NCBI GenBank assembly: GCA_016280525.1
Contig: JAEEGW010000222.1
Span: forward strand, 1 to 6,486
Length of the DNA stretch: 6,486 nucleotides
DNA from: Clostridiales bacterium
Lineage (GTDB): Bacteria; Bacillota; Clostridia; Oscillospirales; CAG-272
Direction of reading: 5' to 3'
How positions within the stretch are numbered: the first letter of the stretch is position 1; every line of letters starts with the position of its first letter. Made by a program: the position numbers and the translations under genes. Below, piece after piece: positions 1 to 5,236 of the stretch. Below the pieces are notes generated by a model. It did not search any database, was not told the DNA's origin, and saw only the letters and a program-made list of their open reading frames with translations.

Positions 1-1599
1 AAGCTGTCCGACGAGGACCTCGCCCGGATCGAAGCGGAGATGAAGAAGATCTGCAAAGAAAATCTTCCCATCAAGGCGTTCACCCTGCCGCGCGCGGAGG
101 CGATAGCCTTAATGGAGGAAAGAGGAGAAAAGTATAAGGTCGAGCATATCGGCGACCTGCCGGAAGATGCGGTGATCAGCTTCTATCAGCAGGGCGAATA
201 CGTTGATATGTGCGTCGGCCCGCATCTCTGCTACACAAAGGGCTTGAAGGTGTTCAAGATCACCGGTCAGTCCGGCGCGTACTGGAAAAACGACAAGAAC
301 AACAAAATGCTCACGCGTATAAACGGCACGGCTTTCGCAACGGCGGAGGAAATGGAAGAATATCTGAAGCAGTTAGCCGAAGCGGAGCAGCGCGACCACA
401 GAAGAATAGGCAAGGAAATGCGCCTGTTCATGACGGACGACCTCGTAGGCAAAGGCCTGCCGATGTTTCTGCCGAACGGCTACACTGTATGGCAGGAGCT
501 TGAGAATTATATAAAGGAAAAAGAGCGCAAGCTCGGATATCAGCACGTTATGACGCCGTGCGTCGGTACCGTCGCACTGTATCAGACGTCCGGTCACTGG
601 GAGCATTACAAGGACAATATGTTCCCGGCTATGGAGGTAGAGGGAGAGAGCTTCGTTCTCCGCCCGATGAACTGCCCGCACCACATGATGATCTACGCCA
701 GCAGAGGCCATTCCTACCGCGATCTGCCTATAAGGATAGGCGAGATAGCGCACGATTTCAGATTTGAATCGTCCGGCACGCTCAAAGGTATCGAGCGCGG
801 ACGCCACTTCTGCCAGAACGACGCGCACCTTTTCGTCACGCCGGAGCAGATAAAGGACGAGGTAGCGCGCGTTGTCGATCTGATATTCGACGTTTACAAG
901 GATTTCGGCATAACGGATTACCGCTGCGTGCTCTCACTGCGTGACCCGGACGATAAGGTAAAATATCATCAGGACGACGAGATGTGGGAAAAAGCGGAAA
1001 ACGCCCTGCGCGACGTTTTAAACCAGCTCGGCATCAATTACACGGAAGAGATCGGCGAAGCGGCGTTCTACGGTCCGAAGCTCGACGTAAACGTCAAACC
1101 CGCCGTCGGCGCAGAGATAACGCTGTCAACCTGCCAGCTCGACTTCTGCCTGCCGGCTAAATTCGATTTGAAATACGTAGACAAAAACGACGAAAAGAAA
1201 ACGCCCGTCGTGCTTCACAGAGCCATACTCGGTTCGCTTGACAGGTTCATGGCGTACATCATTGAGGAAACGAAGGGCAAATTCCCGCTGTGGCTCGCGC
1301 CTATGCAGGTCAAAGTCCTGCCGGTAAGCGAAAAGACGATGGATTACGCGCAGGCCGTGACGGACGCTATCGAAGCCGCCGGCATACGCGTAACGCTTGA
1401 CGACCGCGACGAAAAGATCGGATATAAGATCCGCGAGGCGCAGTCGGTCGACCGCGCGCCGTATATGATAATAATCGGCGCAAAGGAAGCGGAGGAAAAC
1501 AACGTCTCCGTCCGCGACAGAGATACGGCTGAAACGGAAGTGATGACGCTTGACGAATTCATCGCCAAGACGAAAGCAAGGATAAAGGAAAGAAAATAA
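1..1599 (+). CDS. thrS: Threonyl-tRNA synthetase, 5'-truncated by window edge
   Basis: Cytoplasmic class II enzyme that charges tRNA-Thr with threonine using ATP. The reading frame is open from base 1 (KLSDEDLARIEAE precedes the Met codon at base 40), so the gene starts upstream and that Met is internal. By alignment from memory with the 642-residue E. coli enzyme, about 110 residues are missing: the TGS domain and the start of the editing domain. Numbering from the Met at base 40, the editing-domain DMCVGPH keeps the Cys and His (C58, H62). The catalytic core keeps the zinc ligands C212 (MNCPHHMM), H263 (QNDAHLF) and H393 (LHRAILGS); C212 to H263 is 51 residues, as in E. coli. Motif 2 has FRFE (R241), and its loop end reads ERGRHF rather than the common RVRGF. 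The C-terminal anticodon-binding domain begins near PLWLAPMQV (416-424) and contains the DDRDEKIGYKIREA stretch (454-467). The frame is intact and a terminator follows. Confidence 0.97.
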   Translation, partial: KLSDEDLARIEAEMKKICKENLPIKAFTLPRAEAIALMEERGEKYKVEHIGDLPEDAVISFYQQGEYVDMCVGPHLCYTKGLKVFKITGQSGAYWKNDKNNKMLTRINGTAFATAEEMEEYLKQLAEAEQRDHRRIGKEMRLFMTDDLVGKGLPMFLPNGYTVWQELENYIKEKERKLGYQHVMTPCVGTVALYQTSGHWEHYKDNMFPAMEVEGESFVLRPMNCPHHMMIYASRGHSYRDLPIRIGEIAHDFRFESSGTLKGIERGRHFCQNDAHLFVTPEQIKDEVARVVDLIFDVYKDFGITDYRCVLSLRDPDDKVKYHQDDEMWEKAENALRDVLNQLGINYTEEIGEAAFYGPKLDVNVKPAVGAEITLSTCQLDFCLPAKFDLKYVDKNDEKKTPVVLHRAILGSLDRFMAYIIEETKGKFPLWLAPMQVKVLPVSEKTMDYAQAVTDAIEAAGIRVTLDDRDEKIGYKIREAQSVDRAPYMIIIGAKEAEENNVSVRDRDTAETEVMTLDEFIAKTKARIKERK

Positions 1600-1608
1600 A
1601 ACGGTAAC

Positions 1609-1636
1609 ACGGGCGGCAATTTGCCGCCCGTATTTT
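1609..1636 (+). terminator. Intrinsic terminator of thrS
   Basis: A 9-bp perfect GC-rich stem (ACGGGCGGC at 1609-1617 pairs with GCCGCCCGT at 1623-1631) closes a loop of 5 bases and is followed by a short T-rich run (ATTTTA). It begins 9 bases after the thrS stop codon. The T tract is short and interrupted, but stem strength and position make it a convincing end for the synthetase transcript. Confidence 0.88.
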
Positions 1637-1637
1637 A

Positions 1638-1680
1638 GCCTTCCCTATGGGGGAAGGCGGCACGCGAAGCGGGAACCCCC
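1638..1680. repeat. GC-rich intergenic repeat remnant
   Basis: GCCTTCCC (1638-1645) pairs perfectly with GGGAAGGC (1651-1658) around a loop of 5 bases. It is followed by GGCACGCGAAGCGGGAACCCCC. The combination of a C/G-rich 'CCTTCCC..GGGGGAAGG' hairpin with 'GGCACGCGAAGCG' resembles a dispersed intergenic repeat I recall from gut Clostridia; that family recognition is from memory. Only one copy lies in the window and its right end looks degenerate. It has no U tract, so it is not itself a terminator. Confidence 0.5.
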
Positions 1681-1712
1681 AACGCTCTCTATGTTAAACA
1701 AACTTAAAGGAA

Positions 1713-1770
1713 CGACTGTATAACGATAACTTAATAATTCTTTGTTATGGTGTTAATAACCACATAGTCG
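1713..1770 (+). other. AT-rich segment with paired ends, possible RNA
   Basis: CGACTGT at 1713-1719 can pair with ATAGTCG at 1764-1770 (7 bp including one G-U). Inside, ATAAC/GTTAT pairings are possible (for example 1720-1724 with 1744-1748). The segment directly precedes a good terminator (1773-1806), so it could be the body of a short transcript. No convincing promoter is visible: TTAAAC at 1694 and TATAAC at 1719 are 19 bp apart and poor matches. The only nearby reading frame is 10 codons from an ATG at 1691, with no ribosome binding site. Confidence 0.25.
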
Positions 1771-1772
1771 AC

Positions 1773-1806
1773 AGCGGGCAGAATCAAGTCTGTCCGCTAT
1801 TTTTTG
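1773..1806 (+). terminator. Second intrinsic terminator, no gene assigned
   Basis: AGCGGGCAGA (1773-1782) pairs with TCTGTCCGCT (1789-1798) as a 10-bp stem with one G-U pair and a 6-base loop, followed by ATTTTTTGG. This is a textbook Rho-independent terminator on the + strand; the other strand lacks a matching U tract. It lies about 170 bases beyond the thrS stop. It either backs up the thrS terminator or ends a small unannotated transcript starting after 1640. Confidence 0.8.
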
Positions 1807-1854
1807 GTTTAGTGTCGTTATCTTTTTGTGTAACAAAGTACCATATGAAAACGG

Positions 1855-1883
1855 TTGACACGATAAACAAATTATGATATGAT
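1855..1883 (+). promoter_or_regulatory. Sigma-A type promoter
   Basis: TTGACA (1855-1860) and TATGAT (1878-1883) are separated by exactly 17 bp. The -35 box is consensus and the -10 box differs at one base. Predicted transcription start is near A1890, where the paired 5' strand of the downstream RNA element begins. A short palindrome, TTTGT-GTA-ACAAA (1825-1837), lies just upstream of the -35 box and could be a protein site. The promoter is a housekeeping type and does not resemble ECF promoters (AAC..CGTC), so the cluster need not depend on its own sigma factor to be transcribed. Confidence 0.85.
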
Positions 1884-1889
1884 TATTAT

Positions 1890-2007
1890 ACACATAAACG
1901 CCGCATGAGGCAGGATATCAGCAAGAACGGTTTTAAAGCATTTTCGGCAGGGTTGTGATCCGGGTTGAAATTTACGTGTTAAATACCGTTTTTTAGCGGT
2001 ATTTTTT
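1890..2007 (+). ncRNA. Candidate structured RNA or leader, about 118 nt
   Basis: The predicted transcript from A1890 starts with ACACATAAA (1890-1898), which pairs with TTTACGTGT (1971-1979): 8 pairs around one A-C mismatch, a closing stem at the RNA's own 5' end. The 73-nt interior holds further options, including GGAT/ATCC (1913-1916 with 1958-1961), GCC/GGC (1900-1902 with 1909-1911) and GCCG/CGGC (1900-1903 with 1945-1948). The last crosses the GGAT helix, so a pseudoknot is conceivable. Immediately after comes an intrinsic terminator (1981-2007). It could be a discrete small RNA or a ligand- or protein-controlled attenuator for the sigma operon starting 71 bases downstream. I compared it from memory with SRP RNA, 6S RNA and FMN, TPP, SAM, c-di-GMP, ZTP, fluoride and cobalamin riboswitches and found no convincing match. 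Confidence 0.55.
1981..2007 (+). terminator. Intrinsic terminator/attenuator before sigma gene
   Basis: AAATACCG (1981-1988) pairs with CGGTATTT (1997-2004) around an 8-base loop (TTTTTTAG), and the U run continues through 2007. The stem is AU-rich with three G-C pairs, so it may be only partly efficient, which would suit read-through into the sigma factor gene. No clear second promoter is visible between 2008 and 2078. Confidence 0.75.
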
Positions 2008-2027
2008 GTCACTTTACGCATTTTTGA

Positions 2028-2042
2028 AAAAACGTCGTTTTT
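2028..2042. promoter_or_regulatory. 15-bp palindrome, possible operator
   Basis: AAAAACG and CGTTTTT form a perfect inverted repeat around a single central T (2035). With a one-base centre it cannot form a good RNA hairpin, so a DNA site for a dimeric protein is more plausible. It sits 21 bases past the attenuator and 37 bases before the sigma start codon. A/T-run palindromes can occur by chance, so support is weak. Confidence 0.3.
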
Positions 2043-2078
2043 ATATTACAGAGGGACCTCAAATGAAAGGAAAGTATC

Positions 2079-2642
2079 ATGCTTCTAAAGGATGAAGAGA
2101 TAATCGCCTTGTTTTTTGACCGTGACGAAAAAGCGCTTACGGAAACGGCAAGGAAATTCGGCGGTTATCTTAAAGCCATTGCGGCGAACATGACGGACGA
2201 TAAGCGCGACGCGGAGGAATGCGTCAACGACGCGTATCTTGCCGCGTGGAATTCCATACCGCCCAAAAGACCGCAGTCGCTGAAAACGTACCTTACGGTG
2301 CTTTTGCGCCGCTGTGCGATCGACGTTATAAAAAAGAACAAACGCGCGCGGCGTATACCGAAAAAGCTGTTTTCGCCGCTTGACGAGCTGGCTGACGTTA
2401 TCCCGGGTGAAGACGCAGACAGCGCGCTTGACGAAAGGCTTTTGACGGATATCATAAACAGCTACGTTTCGTCGCTTTCAGCAAGACAGCGATACATATT
2501 TATAAGCAGATACTACGTAAACCGATCCGCCGCTCAGACGGCGAAGAAGCTCGGCGTAAGCAAGTCCACGGTCGACAAGGAGCTTGTGCAGATACGCGCG
2601 GGTTTAAAGGAAAAACTTTTAAAGGAGGGATACGATCTGTGA
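2079..2642 (+). CDS. ECF-like RNA polymerase sigma factor (sigma-70 family)
   Basis: Predicted alternative sigma factor that directs RNA polymerase to a specific promoter set. At 187 aa it has the ECF two-domain size. Sigma region 2 spans about residues 22-92, with the conserved DAEECVNDAYLAAWNSIPP core (44-62) and the basic RRCAIDVIKKNKRARR segment (77-92) for -10 recognition. A 25-30 residue linker leads to region 4 (about 121-181), whose helix-turn-helix reads SAAQTAKKLGVSKSTVDKEL (150-169). No sigma-3 or N-terminal region 1 is present. The start is supported by AAAGGA (2066-2071) 7 bases before the ATG. Its stop codon overlaps the next gene's GTG start, indicating translational coupling with the membrane protein that probably restrains it. 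The CVND..AAWNSIPP form is one I know from clostridial ECF factors. Target promoters cannot be read from this window. Confidence 0.93.
   Translation: MLLKDEEIIALFFDRDEKALTETARKFGGYLKAIAANMTDDKRDAEECVNDAYLAAWNSIPPKRPQSLKTYLTVLLRRCAIDVIKKNKRARRIPKKLFSPLDELADVIPGEDADSALDERLLTDIINSYVSSLSARQRYIFISRYYVNRSAAQTAKKLGVSKSTVDKELVQIRAGLKEKLLKEGYDL
2621..2628 (+). promoter_or_regulatory. Strong ribosome binding site fixing a GTG start
   Basis: AAAGGAGG (2621-2628) matches the anti-Shine-Dalgarno sequence and lies 10 bases before the GTG at 2639. It sits inside the last codons of the sigma gene and supports the rare GTG start and the 4-base GTGA overlap. Confidence 0.85.
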
Positions 2643-3964
2643 ACAGACAGGAAAAGAAAGAGCTTTTGCTCAGCGCCGTGTCCGGCTTAAGCGAAGACAA
2701 TATTTCTGATTTTGTAAAATATGACGATTTTCTAACGCAAAAACCGGGGTACGAGCCGGTCATCAGACCCGTTCTGCGCGTCGTCGGCGCGGCGGCGATC
2801 TGCGCCGTAGTATTAGGCTCGCTGTTTCTGGGGCTAAAATACATTGAATATAAAAGCGATATCATAAATTCTCAGACGACGGAAGCTGCGGAATCAACGG
2901 AAGAAGAAAAACCGGAGCCGGTATCAGAAGAGGAAGACTACGCGCATCGCTTTGACTGGCAGTATGAGTATGATTTTGAATATGACAGCGGAAGCATGCC
3001 GGGCGATTATATGTACAACGACGCAATGGTAAACGGCTGTACGCTTCTTTTGAAGCGGAACGTGCACACCGGAGAATGTACGCCGGTCTGTACAGTCCCG
3101 TCCTGTAAGCATGACAGCGCCGAATGCCCGTTTTACGGTACGACCTGCGTCGTAGGCATCGGAAATATAATGTACGGCTCGATGAAGGACGAAAAACTCG
3201 GCAAATGGGTCGTTTACTCGTATGATCCGGAAACGGACAAAAAAGATATAATTGCAGAATCAGCCGCTAAAATATATGAGCTTATCTCATATAAATACTA
3301 CCTTTACTGCAAACGCGTGGATACCGGCTTTACCCGGATAGATACAAAAACGGGCGAGTTCACAAAGGTGAGATCACAGTACGATTACAGCGTGTCGTCA
3401 ATACATTCCGGTATGATGATCTGGTCAAAGGACAGCAGCGGCAGCCCGGTATATGTATCTACCGACCTTTTGGGCGAAAACGCAAGGTCGTATGATCCGC
3501 ATATATTCAACGGGAAGCTGCACAAGGTCATAGAAAACGCAGACGGTAGCAGCTCATACGCGCAGCTTGACAGATCCGGCAAAATTGAAAAAATAATGGC
3601 GGAAGACAGCTGCTATGCAATACCTATAGGCGAAAATATGCTTTCTTTCGGCGCGTATACGGACGGTGAAACGCACTGGATCGATCCGGACGATCACAGC
3701 AAAGGTCGCAGGCTCGCAAACGGCGATATATATATTACGCCGCTCAACGGCGGAGAATCAAGGCTCTTATGCCATATAGACGGATATGAACCGCGCACGG
3801 CGGCGATAGCTTGTGCGAACAGCAAAAACGTCATGATTTGCGGCGACTGGATAGCGATCATGACGCCGCAGAAAATTAGCGATAACGAGCCGGGAAATAA
3901 TAATCGCATGATCTTGCTGAATATGAAGACAGGCGAGTATCATATTTCGAGGTATACAGAATGA
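2639..3964 (+). CDS. Membrane-anchored probable anti-sigma factor with large ectodomain
   Basis: Predicted single-pass membrane protein of 441 aa. Residues 1-44 form a short charged cytoplasmic head (MNRQEKKELLLSAVSGLSED..) of the kind that follows ECF sigma genes in Clostridia. Residues 45-66 are a hydrophobic transmembrane helix, 76-100 an acidic linker, and 101-441 the extracytoplasmic part. The ectodomain has FDWQYEYDFEYD (105-116), a Cys/His motif C147-x3-C151-x4-C156-x-H158-x4-C163-PF, and repeated strand-turn units (YSYDPETDKK, RIDTKTGEF, QLDRSGKIEKI, LLNMKTGEYHISRY) suggestive of a beta-propeller. No zinc anti-sigma (HxxxCxxC) motif is present in the head. The anti-sigma role is inferred from the 4-base overlap with the sigma gene and from topology, not from a recognised family. 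The ectodomain is homologous to the two downstream lipoproteins. Its stop overlaps the next start (ATGA). Confidence 0.85.
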   Translation: MNRQEKKELLLSAVSGLSEDNISDFVKYDDFLTQKPGYEPVIRPVLRVVGAAAICAVVLGSLFLGLKYIEYKSDIINSQTTEAAESTEEEKPEPVSEEEDYAHRFDWQYEYDFEYDSGSMPGDYMYNDAMVNGCTLLLKRNVHTGECTPVCTVPSCKHDSAECPFYGTTCVVGIGNIMYGSMKDEKLGKWVVYSYDPETDKKDIIAESAAKIYELISYKYYLYCKRVDTGFTRIDTKTGEFTKVRSQYDYSVSSIHSGMMIWSKDSSGSPVYVSTDLLGENARSYDPHIFNGKLHKVIENADGSSSYAQLDRSGKIEKIMAEDSCYAIPIGENMLSFGAYTDGETHWIDPDDHSKGRRLANGDIYITPLNGGESRLLCHIDGYEPRTAAIACANSKNVMICGDWIAIMTPQKISDNEPGNNNRMILLNMKTGEYHISRYTE

Positions 3965-5160
3965 AAAAAGCAATATGTATTATCCTGCTTTTATCAACAC
4001 TTTTAACCGTTTTGGCATCCTGCAAGGGCGTAACGGTCATAGAAGATGAAAGCGAAACGGAAGCTGTAACAAAAGAGACGACCGACACAGAAACAGCGGA
4101 CACGACCGCTGTGACCGAACCCGTTGACGACGGGATAGACCACCGTTTTGACTGGCAGTATGAATATAAAGTTGAACATGAGAATGCAAGCATTGAGGGA
4201 GATTATATTTTCAATAATGCGGAAGCGAAAAATTATTCTCTTATACTTAAACGCAACGTTGTCACCGGAGAGTGTACCACGGTATGCACGGATCCGTTCT
4301 GCGAGCATAACAGCGCGTCGTGTCCGTTTTATAAAACTACAAACGTCGTAGGTATCGGCAACACGATGTACGGTATTATGCGCGATGACAATATAAATAA
4401 AAACGTTTTGTACTCTTTTAATGTTGATACTAATAAAAAAGAAATCGTATACGAATCAACAGCAACGTTATATGATCTGTGCCAATATAAATATTATATT
4501 TTTTTCCGTCCGACGGATAAAGGACTGTTAAGACTGGATACGAGGACAGGTGAGATCGAAAAGGTAAAAACACAACCCGGAAGAATGACATCTGTTTCAA
4601 AAGATATGATCATATGGATACAGGAACATAAGGGAGAAATGGCGACCTTTACGGCAACAGATCTTTTGGGAAACGATCCGAAACCATATAATATCTACAT
4701 ATACAACGGAAAACTGCACGAGGGTCTTTACGACGAGGAAACCGGTAAAATGTCGTACGCTCAGCTTGACAGAAACGGCGAAGTCGAAAAGATACTGATA
4801 GAAAACTCTCATATGGCGCTCATAGTAGGGGATAGCATGATTTATTTCGGAACGTATGATGACGGAAAAACGCACTGGCGCGACCCTGAGAAACCCGAAA
4901 AAGGACAAATACTTTCTAATGGGGATATTTACATAGCTCCGCTTGATACGTTTGAATTCAGACTTTTATGCCATATCGAAGAAGCGGAACCATTTGACAT
5001 TGCAAGATCAAATCTTAATATGCTGCTGAGCGGTGACTGGGTAGCTATTGATACACCGCCGAACTATCCTACTACCGAAGACAAGATTGGCACGTTTAAC
5101 GATATGATCTTAGTTAATATGAAAACAGGAGAATATCACATTTCAAGGTATATTGAGTAA
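3961..5160 (+). CDS. Lipoprotein with Cys/His-motif ectodomain, copy 1
   Basis: Predicted secreted lipoprotein (399 aa) of unknown function. A signal peptide MKKAICIILLLSTLLTVLAS ends in lipobox LASC, with C21 as the lipidated residue. A Thr/Glu-rich linker (about 27-58) leads to a domain collinear with the upstream membrane protein: FDWQYEY (63-69), C105-x3-C109-x4-C114-x-H116-x4-C121-PFY, VVGIGNTMYGIM (129-140), TATDLLGNDPKPYN (231-244), NGDIYIAPL (320-328) and the C-terminal MILVNMKTGEYHISRYIE. It looks propeller-like but I do not recognise a named family. It is translationally coupled to the membrane protein by an ATGA overlap. Its likely Shine-Dalgarno GAGG (3949-3952, 8 bases upstream) lies within the codons for the neighbour's conserved SRY end. 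Codon use is AT-richer than in the sigma gene. It could be a ligand-binding partner, competitor or decoy for the membrane protein's ectodomain. Confidence 0.88.
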   Translation: MKKAICIILLLSTLLTVLASCKGVTVIEDESETEAVTKETTDTETADTTAVTEPVDDGIDHRFDWQYEYKVEHENASIEGDYIFNNAEAKNYSLILKRNVVTGECTTVCTDPFCEHNSASCPFYKTTNVVGIGNTMYGIMRDDNINKNVLYSFNVDTNKKEIVYESTATLYDLCQYKYYIFFRPTDKGLLRLDTRTGEIEKVKTQPGRMTSVSKDMIIWIQEHKGEMATFTATDLLGNDPKPYNIYIYNGKLHEGLYDEETGKMSYAQLDRNGEVEKILIENSHMALIVGDSMIYFGTYDDGKTHWRDPEKPEKGQILSNGDIYIAPLDTFEFRLLCHIEEAEPFDIARSNLNMLLSGDWVAIDTPPNYPTTEDKIGTFNDMILVNMKTGEYHISRYIE

Positions 5161-5189
5161 TAATGACGCGACAGCGTCAATTCACGGCG
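5100..5189 (+). repeat. 90-bp perfect direct repeat, copy 1
   Basis: This block is identical base for base to 6346-6435 (offset 1246). It covers the last 19 codons and stop of the first lipoprotein gene and the first 29 bases of the following intergenic region. The coding sequence just upstream differs at many positions between the two genes, so the identity is much sharper than the overall similarity. Confidence 0.95.
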
Positions 5190-5224
5190 GAGCCAATTCA
5201 CGCGCGAAGCGCAATTCATTTGTA
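5161..5224. repeat. Mini-hairpin array with AATTCA spacers, copy 1
   Basis: Three small hairpins follow one another: TGACGC/GCGTCA around GACA (5164-5179), GGC/GCC around GGA (5186-5194), and GCGC/GCGC around GAA (5202-5212). Each is followed by AATTCA, giving a modular unit of roughly 16 bases. This kind of GC-hairpin/AATTCA array resembles dispersed intergenic repeats I recall from clostridial genomes. It separates the two lipoprotein genes and has no terminal U tract, so it probably does not stop transcription; it may affect RNA stability or act as a recombination site. Confidence 0.8.
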
Positions 5225-5227
5225 AAC

Positions 5228-5231
5228 GGAG
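5228..5231 (+). promoter_or_regulatory. Ribosome binding site deciding the start at 5237
   Basis: GGAG (5228-5231) lies 5 bases before the ATG at 5237. It supports that start over an in-frame TTG at 5153, which would add 28 hydrophilic residues in front of a clean lipoprotein signal peptide and would translate the hairpin repeat. Confidence 0.75.
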
Positions 5232-5236
5232 TTATT

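Noticed and set aside
669..810. Unusual thrS motifs MNCPHH and ERGRHF as signs of a divergent or non-functional enzyme
   Set aside because: MNCPHH is normal in Firmicutes. The zinc ligands, both motif-2 region arginines and the editing Cys/His are kept with normal spacing, so the enzyme looks functional.
373..828. 151-codon minus-strand ORF within thrS
   Set aside because: It lies entirely antisense to the conserved catalytic core of thrS, shows no recognisable domain, and is explained as a shadow of a GC-rich gene. The other antisense frames over the sigma and lipoprotein genes were rejected for the same reason.
1890..2007. FMN riboswitch or SRP RNA
   Set aside because: AGGATAT and CGGCAGGG superficially recall FMN-element pieces, but they are in the wrong order and the element is too short. 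The SRP domain IV signature (GGAAGG..AGCAG) is absent.
2024..2047. Second promoter TTGAAA...TATATT directly before the sigma gene
   Set aside because: The boxes are only 12 bp apart, too close for a sigma-A promoter. CGTC at 2033 has no AAC-type -35 element at the right distance for an ECF promoter.
5163..5225. 20-codon ORF in the hairpin repeat
   Set aside because: The second copy of the repeat has a 16-base insertion that shifts the frame, and the content is just the hairpin array; there is no sign of coding selection.
5153..5236. TTG start extending the second lipoprotein by 28 residues
   Set aside because: It would place hydrophilic repeat-encoded residues before a clean signal peptide. 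A good ribosome binding site (5228-5231) points to the ATG at 5237, and the equivalent region in copy 2 of the repeat has a frame-breaking 16-base difference.
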